Below are positions 7,249 through 14,887 of a DNA stretch of 19,367 nt, piece by piece. This DNA comes from Bacteroidales bacterium UBA3824 (GTDB taxonomy: Bacteria > Bacteroidota > Bacteroidia > Bacteroidales > UBA3824). The notes below the pieces were generated by a model. The model saw only the letters and a list, made by a program, of their open reading frames with translations, did not search any database and had not been told where the DNA came from. The stretch lies in assembly GCA_002393195.1 (NCBI GenBank), contig DGIK01000031.1, positions 1 through 19,367 on the forward strand, read 5' to 3'. The position numbers were made by a program, and so were the translations under genes. Each line of letters starts with the position of its first letter. Positions within the stretch are counted from its first letter, which is position 1.

Positions 7249-7287
7249 CCGCAAAATCTGCGGCGAATAGAGGACATATTCGCCGCA
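7225..7287. promoter_or_regulatory. Cluster of four TGCGGC half-sites at the fic promoter (candidate operator)
   Basis: Half-sites alternate in orientation: TGCGGCGAA (7225-7233), TTTGCCGCA (7245-7253), TGCGGCGAATA (7259-7269) and TATTCGCCGCA (7277-7287). The last two form a perfect 11-base inverted repeat with a 7-base spacer in the leader; the first two form an imperfect one (one mismatch) that straddles the -7 box. This geometry is typical of an autoregulatory operator. The Fic protein itself ends in a winged-helix-like domain and is an obvious candidate binder. The second pair would also fold as an mRNA hairpin. Confidence 0.6.
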
Positions 7288-7303
7288 AAAACAAACTAAA
7301 ATT

Positions 7304-8404
7304 ATGTATATTTGGCAATATAAGGACTTTCCGCATTTTGTATGGGACACGGAGAAAGTGATGCAAAGGCTGTCAGATGTCAAAAAAGAGCAAGGGCGGC
7401 TGTCGGGGATGATGTCGATTCTCGGTTTTGACGTCAAAAAATCAACGGCTCTCGATTCAATGACCACGGACGTAATAATGTCGTCGGCAATAGAAGGCAT
7501 CACCCTCAACCGCGACGACGTGCGCTCTTCGGTGGCGTGGCAACTCGGCATCGACAAGGCGGGCGTGCCATCGTCCAACCGTTATGTAGAAGGCGCAGTG
7601 GAAGTTATGTGCGACGCATTGGGCAATTATCAAAAACCGCTCACAAAAGAAAAACTCTTCGCTTGGCACACGATGCTGTTTCCCATAGTCAAAAAATACG
7701 AAAAAATCACCGTCGGTAATTATCGGCAGAGTACCGCGCCGATGCAAGTGGTTTCGGGACGATTAGGCAGCGAAAAAGTACACTACGAAGCCCCCGAATC
7801 GTCACAAGTGCCTGAATTGATGGACGAATTGCTTTACTTTGCGGAACATTCCACCATCGACGGCATCCTGAAGGCGGCGGTGGCGCACTTGTGGTTTGTC
7901 TCCATACATCCTTTCAGCGACGGCAACGGACGAATAGGGCGCACAATAATGGATATGCTTTTGGCACGCGCCGACGGCAGCCAAAACAGGTTTTACAGTA
8001 TGTCGTCAGCCATTGCCGAAAACCGCAAGTCATACTACAACGCATTGGAAAACACTCAAAAAAACGGCCTCGACATCACAGAATGGCTGTTGTGGTTTAT
8101 AGACTGTCTTGGCAAAGCCGTCCAAAAATCTATACAAACAGTAAACCGCACCGTTGAAAAGACCGCATTTTGGGATCGTTACAGAAATTTTGCGCTCAAC
8201 AGTCGTCAGATAAAAATCATAAATATGCTTTTTGACGGTTTTGACGGCAAATTGCAGACGAGCAAGTGGGCAAAAATCAATAAATGTTCATCCGACACGG
8301 CGTTGAGAGACATTCAGGATTTAGTGCAAAAAGGAATCTTTGCACAGACCGATTCGGGCGGAAGAAGCACGTGTTACGAACTGAATTTCAACAACAACCA
8401 ATAA
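7304..8404 (+). CDS. Fic-domain protein (class II) with C-terminal winged helix
   Basis: Fic enzymes usually transfer AMP from ATP to target hydroxyls. The 366-residue protein has an N-terminal Fic-associated domain, the class II inhibitory motif S60-S-A-I-E64-G65 ((S/T)xxxE(G/N)), and an intact active-site loop HPFSDGNGRIGR starting at His202. The C-terminal part (about 295-366, from FALNSRQIKIINML through SDTALRDIQDLVQKGI) looks like a winged helix-turn-helix, common in bacterial Fic proteins of this layout. The leader carries a four-half-site operator candidate. The sngA ATG lies 8 bases after its stop, so the two are probably one transcript. It could be a regulator of the defence operon, an AMPylating toxin, or an unrelated passenger; the intact active site and inhibitory Glu favour a regulated enzyme. 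Confidence 0.9.
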   Translation: MYIWQYKDFPHFVWDTEKVMQRLSDVKKEQGRLSGMMSILGFDVKKSTALDSMTTDVIMSSAIEGITLNRDDVRSSVAWQLGIDKAGVPSSNRYVEGAVEVMCDALGNYQKPLTKEKLFAWHTMLFPIVKKYEKITVGNYRQSTAPMQVVSGRLGSEKVHYEAPESSQVPELMDELLYFAEHSTIDGILKAAVAHLWFVSIHPFSDGNGRIGRTIMDMLLARADGSQNRFYSMSSAIAENRKSYYNALENTQKNGLDITEWLLWFIDCLGKAVQKSIQTVNRTVEKTAFWDRYRNFALNSRQIKIINMLFDGFDGKLQTSKWAKINKCSSDTALRDIQDLVQKGIFAQTDSGGRSTCYELNFNNNQ

Positions 8405-8412
8405 CCACAATT

Positions 8413-10266
8413 ATGACCCTCGCCGACCTTACCACATACGCGCTCGAAAAATACAGCATCCCCGAGGAACACAAATGGGAAAAGTTTCCCGGGTTTTCGG
8501 TGCTGTGCCATCCCATATCTCAAAAATGGCTCGCGCTCCTTATTCGCAAACAAGACGGCACCACTGGCAAAACCGTAGAAAAATGCGACCTCCGATGCGG
8601 CAGGGTATTCCTCAAACGTCAAAAATACGACTTCCTCACCGAACCCACCCGCGAAAAGGGCGACGACTGGCTCGGCATCGATTTCAACGAGCGCACCGAC
8701 AGCAAGATTGTATTGGCACTCTTTGACTTCGCATACCAAAATATGACCACGATAGCGCACGAGCCGTCAGCTATCGTAGTCCCAAAACAGACAGACAATA
8801 CCAAAGTATATACCGACACGCCGATAGACTTCTCCAGACGCCCGCCGCGCACATCACAGCCGATGGATCCGCCAAAAATCCAACAGATGCAGCGTCTGTA
8901 TGAATACGGTTTTATGGACGACTACTACAAAAACAAATGCGAAAATTTCTATCGACAAGGCAAGTTTATGGAAGATTACGAAGATGATGTCGATTGGCAG
9001 ACCAAGTTTTCACATTACTTCCCCACATACCACGATATGAACACGACGCAACTGCGCGAATATTTCACGTGGCGCACGCGATTCCGCAAAGGCATTGTGT
9101 ACCAGACCACAACATCGTTTGCATACGTGTATGTGTACGAACTACTCAACCTGATTGGCGCAAAGTCGGCACAAGACGCACTTGACAAGTTGGAATTTTT
9201 CTACGCCAAATACATCGACGCGGGCTACGGCGACGCATCAATGGCAAAAAACGTATCACAATGGATAGCGCATTTTTGCATCATCAACGACATACAGCAG
9301 GAGACCGCCCAACATTATTTCAACGCCAAGGACATCAAAACCGACCTTGCCCTGTCGATATTGGAGCATCCCGACGAACACCCCGACGACAAGGTAATGG
9401 AAGCATGGTCAATTATAGCCAGGAGAAAACAACCAAGCGCACAGCTCCTCAAAAAAATCGGCGAAAAAAGCATCGCCCTTTACGCCGCCGTCGTCCGTCA
9501 CTTAATCAACGGCATCACACCAAAAATCATAGGCAGAAAAAAAGTGCACACCGCTCGCTTGCTCCAAAATGCCATATATTACGACGCAGGCGACTGCACC
9601 CCGCGCAAATACGCCCTCACGCCCGTCCGCGAATTTACCTACACCGGAGAGCAATGGTATGAGGAATCATACGTCCTACTGCCTCAGCAAACCACAATCA
9701 TTAAAATAATTGCCAAAGCAATCGACAAAAAATTAACGGATTACTTCAAATTCCACAAAAAACAAACCGCCACCGCGTCGCCGACGGTTTACGACCAATA
9801 CATCAACGCCGCAATCAAGGAATACGAAGAATCTCTCCGTCCAAAAATCGAAGTGGACCTCTCGTCCCTCACCCAAATCCGCGAAGATTCCGCCACCACC
9901 CGCGACAGCCTCCTCACCGACGAGGATAAAGATTGGAGTGCGGGCATCCCTGCCCGCCAATCCGACACGCCATCCGTAGAAACGCGGGCGGTAGAGACGC
10001 ACGGACGTGCGTCTCTACCATCCACAGATACGCGGGCAGGGATGCCCGCACTCCACACCCAAATCCTCCGCGCCCTTCTCACCACCGGCGACGCATCAGC
10101 AATCATCAAGGCAAACCACCTGATGCCGACCGTCATCGCCGAACAAATCAACGAGGCATATTACGACCAATTCGCCGACAACATCGTCGATTGCGACGGC
10201 GAAACGATTACAATAGTGGAAGATTATAGGGAAGAATTGGAGGAGATGTTGGATTACAATTTTTAA
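8413..10266 (+). CDS. TerB_N/TerB_C domain protein, SngA-like component of a Shango-type defence system
   Basis: 617 residues from the ATG at 8413; an in-frame ATG at 8284 would overlap fic and is not favoured. Residues 1 to about 115 (EEHKWEKFPGFSVLCHP...) resemble an MmcQ/YjbR-like domain. A TerB_N-type domain follows (about 150-370), recognisable from YFPTYHDMNTTQLREYFTWR (from residue 202) and YVYVYELLNLIGA. The C-terminal region from about 480 fits TerB_C: VDLSSLTQIREDSATTRDSL, then LMPTVIAEQINEAYYDQFAD. TerB proteins paired with a DUF2791 ATPase and an Lhr-like helicase make up Shango. Inside TerB_C an in-frame 120-base palindromic repeat (9935-10054) adds about 40 residues. Biochemical role of SngA is unknown to me; likely a scaffold or sensor. 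Probably co-transcribed with fic. Confidence 0.8.
   Translation: MTLADLTTYALEKYSIPEEHKWEKFPGFSVLCHPISQKWLALLIRKQDGTTGKTVEKCDLRCGRVFLKRQKYDFLTEPTREKGDDWLGIDFNERTDSKIVLALFDFAYQNMTTIAHEPSAIVVPKQTDNTKVYTDTPIDFSRRPPRTSQPMDPPKIQQMQRLYEYGFMDDYYKNKCENFYRQGKFMEDYEDDVDWQTKFSHYFPTYHDMNTTQLREYFTWRTRFRKGIVYQTTTSFAYVYVYELLNLIGAKSAQDALDKLEFFYAKYIDAGYGDASMAKNVSQWIAHFCIINDIQQETAQHYFNAKDIKTDLALSILEHPDEHPDDKVMEAWSIIARRKQPSAQLLKKIGEKSIALYAAVVRHLINGITPKIIGRKKVHTARLLQNAIYYDAGDCTPRKYALTPVREFTYTGEQWYEESYVLLPQQTTIIKIIAKAIDKKLTDYFKFHKKQTATASPTVYDQYINAAIKEYEESLRPKIEVDLSSLTQIREDSATTRDSLLTDEDKDWSAGIPARQSDTPSVETRAVETHGRASLPSTDTRAGMPALHTQILRALLTTGDASAIIKANHLMPTVIAEQINEAYYDQFADNIVDCDGETITIVEDYREELEEMLDYNF
9935..10054. repeat. 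In-frame palindromic repeat block inside sngA
   Basis: Perfect 23-base inverted arms at 9935-9957 and 10032-10054, each itself a hairpin (GCGGGCA/TGCCCGC, 4-base loop). Between them lies a second palindrome: 14-base perfect arms at 9990-10003 and 10006-10019 with a 2-base GA loop. Total length 120, a multiple of three, with no stop in the sngA frame, so it encodes about 40 extra residues including SAGIPARQ and RAGMPALH. The right arm is identical to 13339-13361 in sngC. Confidence 0.88.
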
Positions 10267-10386
10267 GAAACCACCACATTTTTACCGTTGATTTTTTATT
10301 TTATATAGATTTTTTAATACATCATTAACAGATAGCAGCAATTATTATAAAACTAATCGTAATAAACCCCAAAAATCGTCAAATTA

Positions 10387-10418
10387 TTTAGAAATAATAA
10401 AGGTTATCTCTAATTTTG
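10387..10418 (+). promoter_or_regulatory. Bacteroidetes-type promoter of the beta-barrel gene
   Basis: TTTA at 10387-10390, a 20-base spacer and TAATTTTG at 10411-10418, giving a leader of about 50 bases before the ATG at 10474. The rest of 10267-10473 is AT-rich spacer with no further feature that I can see. Confidence 0.65.
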
Positions 10419-10473
10419 CGTTCGGAAAACAAAGGATTTCCATTAGTAAAATTATTAACAAAACAAAGTTATT

Positions 10474-11067
10474 ATGAAACACACAATTATTCTCATCGCA
10501 ATGCTCGTTGTCTGCATTGCGGGCGCATCGGCGCAGGAAGGAGGCAACAATGATGCTAACCGTTGGAGTTTTGGCGCGAGGGCGGGTGTCAACTTTGCCC
10601 ACGACACGGATCTCAACACGACATCCAACACGGGCTTTGACATCGATTTGCTGTCAGATTTCCACTTGCGAAACAAGTTGTACCTCCGCACAGGACTTGG
10701 ATTCCGCCAATTCAGGCAAAAATGGACGTCTATGTACGTGGATGCCGGCACAAAAAACACGATGGTCGGCAACACTATCAATCTGCCGCTGCGCCTTGCG
10801 TGGAAGTTGCCGCTGAGTGCCAATCTCCATCTCGACTTGGAAACCGGCGCGTTCTTGTCGTATGCCGTAGGCGGCAAGAGCGGCAACGGCGACAACAAAC
10901 ACGACACCTACGAATCCGGCTTCAAAAACCGCTATAATTTTGGCGCGGATTTTGGCGCGGGCGTATCGTTCAAGCAATTCTACTTGGGCGTGTCCAACAC
11001 CTTCAACTACCGCAACATCGCCCCGGCATTCACAAGCGCGGTGAAGTTTGGCTACACGTTCAAGTAA
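10474..11067 (+). CDS. Outer-membrane beta-barrel protein, porin-like, 197 aa
   Basis: Small outer-membrane protein of the Bacteroidetes beta-barrel (OMP_b-brl) type. The N-terminus is a Sec signal peptide (MKHTIILIAMLVVCIAGASA, cleavage before QEGG). The mature part has alternating amphipathic strands such as WSFGARAGVNFA, KLYLRTGLGFRQF, INLPLRLAWKLP, LHLDLETGAFLSY and a final strand AVKFGYTFK ending in an aromatic/basic residue, as expected for barrel insertion. About eight strands are plausible. It has its own promoter and is followed by a hairpin terminator, so it is transcriptionally separate from sngA and sngB although it lies between them. Function unknown; no evidence ties it to defence. 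Confidence 0.82.
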   Translation: MKHTIILIAMLVVCIAGASAQEGGNNDANRWSFGARAGVNFAHDTDLNTTSNTGFDIDLLSDFHLRNKLYLRTGLGFRQFRQKWTSMYVDAGTKNTMVGNTINLPLRLAWKLPLSANLHLDLETGAFLSYAVGGKSGNGDNKHDTYESGFKNRYNFGADFGAGVSFKQFYLGVSNTFNYRNIAPAFTSAVKFGYTFK

Positions 11068-11095
11068 GAGAATCTTTACAAGGCATAATATTTTT

Positions 11096-11141
11096 TCACG
11101 GCGATTTCATTCAACAACGAAATAAAATGAAATTGCCGTGA
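11096..11141 (+). terminator. Hairpin terminator after the beta-barrel gene
   Basis: 16-base arms at 11096-11111 (TCACGGCGATTTCATT) and 11126-11141 pair fully with one G-U, around a 14-base loop, followed by the T-rich TATTTTCATTT. It separates the beta-barrel transcript from sngB. Confidence 0.7.
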
Positions 11142-11149
11142 TATTTTCA

Positions 11150-11181
11150 TTTCCCCATCTCGAAAAAAATCCCTATCTTTG
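11150..11181 (+). promoter_or_regulatory. Bacteroidetes-type promoter of sngB-sngC
   Basis: TTTC at 11150-11153, a 20-base spacer and TATCTTTG at 11174-11181, about 30 bases before the ATG at 11212. It shows that sngBC can be transcribed independently of sngA and makes the upstream TTG at 11179 an unlikely start. Confidence 0.7.
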
Positions 11182-11211
11182 TCCTCCGCAAACAAAACTA
11201 ACAAACCGCAA

Positions 11212-12540
11212 ATGGACACCATCAAAATCCCCCGCCGCATTGCACAGACCGTCTTGAACTCCCTGAAAGGCGGCGTGGTGCCGCGCATTGGGCTGCCATA
11301 CATAGCCGTCGGGCGCAAAAACGAAATCGAGGCACTTCTCCACGACGTTGAGATAATCAGCGAGGGCGGCGCGTCGTTCCGCTTCATCGTGGGGCGGTAC
11401 GGCTCGGGCAAGAGTTTTTTGATACAGATGATTCGCAACTACGTTATGGACAAGGGATTCGTGGTTGCCGACGCCGATCTTTCGCCCGAAAGACGATTGC
11501 AAGGCACTAAGGGGCAAGGGCTTGCCACATACCGCGAACTCATCTCAAACCTCTCCACTAAGACCAAACCCGAAGGCGGCGCATTGACGTTGGTATTAGA
11601 CAAATGGATAAACAACGTGCAGACCCAAGCCGCGCAGGAAACCGGCTACACCTTCGACGACCCACATCTACGCGCAGCCATTGACCTCAAAATCCAAGCC
11701 GTAACATCCTCGCTCAGCGAATTGGTACACGGATTTGAATTTGCAAGGCTACTCACCGCCTATTATCACGCCTACATCGACGGCGACGACATCACAAAGG
11801 CAAAGGTAATCCGTTGGTTTCGTGGGGAATACGCCCTCAAAAAAGAAGCCAAGGAAGATCTCGGCATCAATATCATCATCACCGACGACAATTGGTACGA
11901 ATACATCAAGCTGTTTGCGGCGTTTTTCCGTCAGGCGGGTTATACGGGAATGTTGATTTTCATCGACGAACTTGTCAACATCTACAAAATCCCAAACACC
12001 ATCACGCGCCAATACAATTATGAAAAGATGCTCACGATGTACAACGACACCCTGCAAGGCAAGGCGCGGCATCTTGGCATCATCATGGGCGCAACGCCGC
12101 AGACCGTCGAGGACAAGCACAGGGGAGTTTTCAGTTACGAGGCGTTGCGTTCGCGGCTTACGGAAGGCAAATTTTCGCGACCTGGCACACGCGACCTCCT
12201 CGCACCAATCATCCGCCTCGAAGCCCTCACAGCGGAAGAAATGCTCGTTCTTTGCGAAAAACTATCCACGATGCACTCCCAACTTTACGGTTACACCAAC
12301 CGTCTCACTACCAACGACTTGACAATATTCATCAAGACCGAATTTTCGCGCATCGGTGCCGACCAAAACATCACGCCGCGAGAAGTAATCAGGGATTTCA
12401 TAGAAGTGTCGGATTTGCTGTATCAAAATCCGGGATTGACATTGCAAGACCTATTGCAATCGGGCGACTTTGAGTTTGCGAAATCCGATGCAGTGTCGGA
12501 TACAGTTGAAAGTCAAGATTTTGCGGAATTTGAAGTGTAA
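11212..12540 (+). CDS. P-loop ATPase of DUF2791/BrxD type, SngB-like
   Basis: 442-residue P-loop NTPase. After an N-terminal IPRRIAQTVLNSLKGGVVPR segment and GRKNEIEALL, Walker A is GRYGSGKS at residues 61-68 and Walker B is LIFIDEL with Asp252-Glu253. The overall pattern (KGGVVPRIGLP, RFIVGRYGSGKSFLIQMIRN) is that of DUF2791 ATPases, the family of BREX BrxD and Shango SngB. The helicase gene starts 7 bases downstream, and this ATPase-helicase adjacency is the recurrent core of these systems. The product is cytosolic and presumably loads onto or remodels nucleic acid together with the helicase; that is inference. The chosen ATG lies just downstream of a clear promoter. Confidence 0.85.
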   Translation: MDTIKIPRRIAQTVLNSLKGGVVPRIGLPYIAVGRKNEIEALLHDVEIISEGGASFRFIVGRYGSGKSFLIQMIRNYVMDKGFVVADADLSPERRLQGTKGQGLATYRELISNLSTKTKPEGGALTLVLDKWINNVQTQAAQETGYTFDDPHLRAAIDLKIQAVTSSLSELVHGFEFARLLTAYYHAYIDGDDITKAKVIRWFRGEYALKKEAKEDLGINIIITDDNWYEYIKLFAAFFRQAGYTGMLIFIDELVNIYKIPNTITRQYNYEKMLTMYNDTLQGKARHLGIIMGATPQTVEDKHRGVFSYEALRSRLTEGKFSRPGTRDLLAPIIRLEALTAEEMLVLCEKLSTMHSQLYGYTNRLTTNDLTIFIKTEFSRIGADQNITPREVIRDFIEVSDLLYQNPGLTLQDLLQSGDFEFAKSDAVSDTVESQDFAEFEV

Positions 12541-12547
12541 AAAATCA

Positions 12548-14887
12548 ATGGACGTTTACTCACGATATTCGCCTTTTATACAGGATTTTATCTACCGCAA
12601 CGGGTGGCAAAACCTTCGCGGCGTACAGAACGCAGCGGGGGAGGCTATTTTTTGTACGGATGACAATGTTTTGCTCTGTGCTTCAACGGCTTCCGGCAAG
12701 ACTGAGGCGGCATTTTTTCCTATCTTGACATTAATGGACGAAAATCCGCCCGCGACAGTTGGCGTCCTGTACATCGCCCCATTAAAAGCCCTCATCAACG
12801 ACCAATACGACCGACTGACCACCATCTGCGACGAGGCAAACATCACCGTAACTCGTTGGCACGGCGACGCCCCCGAAACGCCCAAACGAAACCTTCTCAA
12901 AAAACCTTCGGGCATCCTACAAATCACCCCCGAATCGTTGGAAGCGTTAATGATACGCAAACACGGCGAAATCCCGTCCCTCTTTGGCGACCTTCGCTTT
13001 ATCGTAATCGACGAAATTCACTCGCTCCTGCGCGGCGACCGTGGGATGCAGACATTTTGCCTGATAGAACGCCTTTGCAAACTTGCCGGTTGCAATCCGC
13101 GCCGCGTAGGACTTTCGGCGACCATCGGCAACCCCGAATTAGCCGGACGTTTTCTCTCCGCCGGCAGCGACCGCAAGACCGCAATCCCACTCTTTGAAAG
13201 CAAAAAAGACGTTTGGCGGCTGTCGATGGAGCATTTTTATATAGATGAGGTTGGAGCGCAGGCGTCCCCGCCTGCCACCGAAGAGTTTGGAATACAAGCG
13301 ACCAACGATGGAGTGCAGGCGGCTCGCCTGCCTATCGAGCGGGCAGGGATGCCCGCACTCCGCCCCAAGATAAAAGCGGACGAGCCGTCCGCACTCCAAC
13401 ACGCAGCCGACCCCGGCTTGCTATATGTCTTTGAAAATACCAAGGGCAAAAAGTGCCTGATTTTCACCAATTCGCGTGAGGAATGTGAATCTGTATGTCA
13501 ACATCTTCGCCAATACTGTGAAGTCGTCAACGAGAAAGACCGTTTCTTAATCCATCACGGCAACCTCTCCGCCTCGTACCGCGAGAGTGCCGAGGAGGAG
13601 ATGAAGGACGACAATTCATATATGTCGATCTGCGCCACGGCGACCCTCGAACTCGGAATCGACATCGGCAAACTTGAACGCGCATTCCATATCGACGCGC
13701 CGTTTACCGTGTCGGGATTTCTTCAACGGCTTGGACGCACGGGGCGGCGCGGTCAGCCGTCCGAAATGTGGTTTGTAATGCGCGAAGAACACGCCGAAGC
13801 CCGCGCAATGTTGCCCGAACTGATTCCGTGGTATATGTTGCAGGGCATTGCGATTGTGCAATTGTATGTAGAAGAACGATTTGTGGAACCGCCGCGAATG
13901 GACAGGATGCCGTACAGTTTGCTTTACCATCAGACAATGAGCACACTCGCATCAAGCGGCGAAATGACCGCGAGAGAACTTGCATCGAGGGTGTTGTCGT
14001 TGTCGTGTTTCAGACGAATCACACAAGACGATTACAAGATATTATTGAGACATCTTATAGAAAAACGACATATTTCTCGTACAGAAAACAACGGCTTGAT
14101 TGTAGGTCTCGAAGGCGAAAGAGTAATCAACAACTACAAATTTTTCGCCGTGTTCCAAGAAAACATCGAATACAGCGTCAAGGCTGATTCTCAGGAACTT
14201 GGCACAATTGTAAAACCACCGCCACCAGGCGAAAAGATAGCTATTGCAGGGCGCGTTTGGGTTGTGGAAGAACTCGACCACAAACGACACATCGTATATG
14301 TAACCCTCGTAAAAGGCAACATCCCGGCATATTTTGGCGACGTGCCGGGCGACATTCATACACGCATTTTGGAACGTATGCACTACGTATTGCGCGAGGA
14401 CAAGCAATACCCATACCTCAAACCCCACGCCGTCAACCGATTGGCGGAGGCACGTCATAGTTTTCAGGCATCGGGCATGGGCAGCCATCATTTGATACAT
14501 CTCGGCGGCAAGATGTGGGCACTATTTCCGTGGCTTGGCACGTATGCGTTTTTGGCGTTGGAAAGGTTTTTGAAATTGGTGTGCGCCCCGCGCCTCGGTC
14601 TCAAAGGCTTCACCTCTGCGCGTCCGTACTATATGCAATTTACAATGCAGGTGTCGGAAGACGAGTTTTATAATATAGTGTCGGAGGAAAGCCGCCGCCC
14701 TCATTCGCCTATGGAACTCCTCTACCCCGCCGAAAATCCCGTCTTTGAAAAATACGACGAATACCTCCCCGAAGAGTTAGTCCGCAAAGGCTTCGCGTAT
14801 GGCGTATTGGATTTTGAAGGAATGAAAGAACGGGTGCAGGGATGGAGCGGGGCGATGATTTTTCAATCGAAACCTCAAAATAGGTAG
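12548..14887 (+). CDS. Lhr-like DExH-box superfamily 2 helicase, SngC-like
   Basis: 779-residue ATP-dependent helicase. RecA1 contains TASGKTEA (Lys51), APLKALINDQ, DEIH (155-158) and SAT (190-192); RecA2 contains KKCLIFTNSREE, ATATLELGIDIG and QRLGRTGRRG (from Gln393). The region beyond about 440, with winged-helix-like and DUF-type segments through GSHHLIHLGGKMWALFPWLG, follows the Lhr/BrxHI type. ATG at 12548 is 7 bases after the sngB stop, so the two are co-transcribed; an upstream in-frame start would lie inside sngB. Residues about 236-284 between the RecA domains are encoded by four palindromic repeat units (13253-13397). The stop codon at 14885-14887 sits inside the arm of another repeat element, so the extreme C-terminus may have been altered by its insertion. 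Confidence 0.9.
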   Translation: MDVYSRYSPFIQDFIYRNGWQNLRGVQNAAGEAIFCTDDNVLLCASTASGKTEAAFFPILTLMDENPPATVGVLYIAPLKALINDQYDRLTTICDEANITVTRWHGDAPETPKRNLLKKPSGILQITPESLEALMIRKHGEIPSLFGDLRFIVIDEIHSLLRGDRGMQTFCLIERLCKLAGCNPRRVGLSATIGNPELAGRFLSAGSDRKTAIPLFESKKDVWRLSMEHFYIDEVGAQASPPATEEFGIQATNDGVQAARLPIERAGMPALRPKIKADEPSALQHAADPGLLYVFENTKGKKCLIFTNSREECESVCQHLRQYCEVVNEKDRFLIHHGNLSASYRESAEEEMKDDNSYMSICATATLELGIDIGKLERAFHIDAPFTVSGFLQRLGRTGRRGQPSEMWFVMREEHAEARAMLPELIPWYMLQGIAIVQLYVEERFVEPPRMDRMPYSLLYHQTMSTLASSGEMTARELASRVLSLSCFRRITQDDYKILLRHLIEKRHISRTENNGLIVGLEGERVINNYKFFAVFQENIEYSVKADSQELGTIVKPPPPGEKIAIAGRVWVVEELDHKRHIVYVTLVKGNIPAYFGDVPGDIHTRILERMHYVLREDKQYPYLKPHAVNRLAEARHSFQASGMGSHHLIHLGGKMWALFPWLGTYAFLALERFLKLVCAPRLGLKGFTSARPYYMQFTMQVSEDEFYNIVSEESRRPHSPMELLYPAENPVFEKYDEYLPEELVRKGFAYGVLDFEGMKERVQGWSGAMIFQSKPQNR
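13253..13397. repeat. In-frame cluster of four palindromic units inside the sngC helicase gene
   Basis: Unit 1 13253-13276 (arms GCAGGCG/CGCCTGC, loop TCCC); unit 2 13310-13332 (same arms, loop GCT); unit 3 13339-13361 (GCGGGCA/TGCCCGC, 4-base loop); unit 4 13376-13397 (GCGGACG/CGTCCGC, loop AGC). Units 1-2 start with GGAGYGC and units 3-4 end with its complement GCACTCC, so the cluster is itself inverted. Unit 3 is identical over 23 bases to the right arm in sngA. Loop and arm differences keep pairing intact. The reading frame stays open and adds peptides such as RAGMPALR in the linker between RecA1 and RecA2. Confidence 0.85.

Noticed and set aside
8284..8412. Upstream in-frame start for the TerB gene inside fic
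   Set aside because: It would add 43 residues encoded by an out-of-frame part of fic; the ATG at 8413 starts a conserved-looking N-terminus 8 bases after the fic stop.
8413..10266. Tellurite-resistance operon
   Set aside because: The TerB-type domains are a modular component; no TerC, TerD or TerE gene is nearby and the neighbours are an ATPase and a helicase.
11212..14887. BREX system (BrxD-like ATPase plus BrxHI-like helicase)
   Set aside because: The two families are shared with BREX, but no BrxC, PglX methyltransferase, PglZ or other BREX gene is present, whereas a TerB_N/TerB_C gene is; Shango explains the set better.
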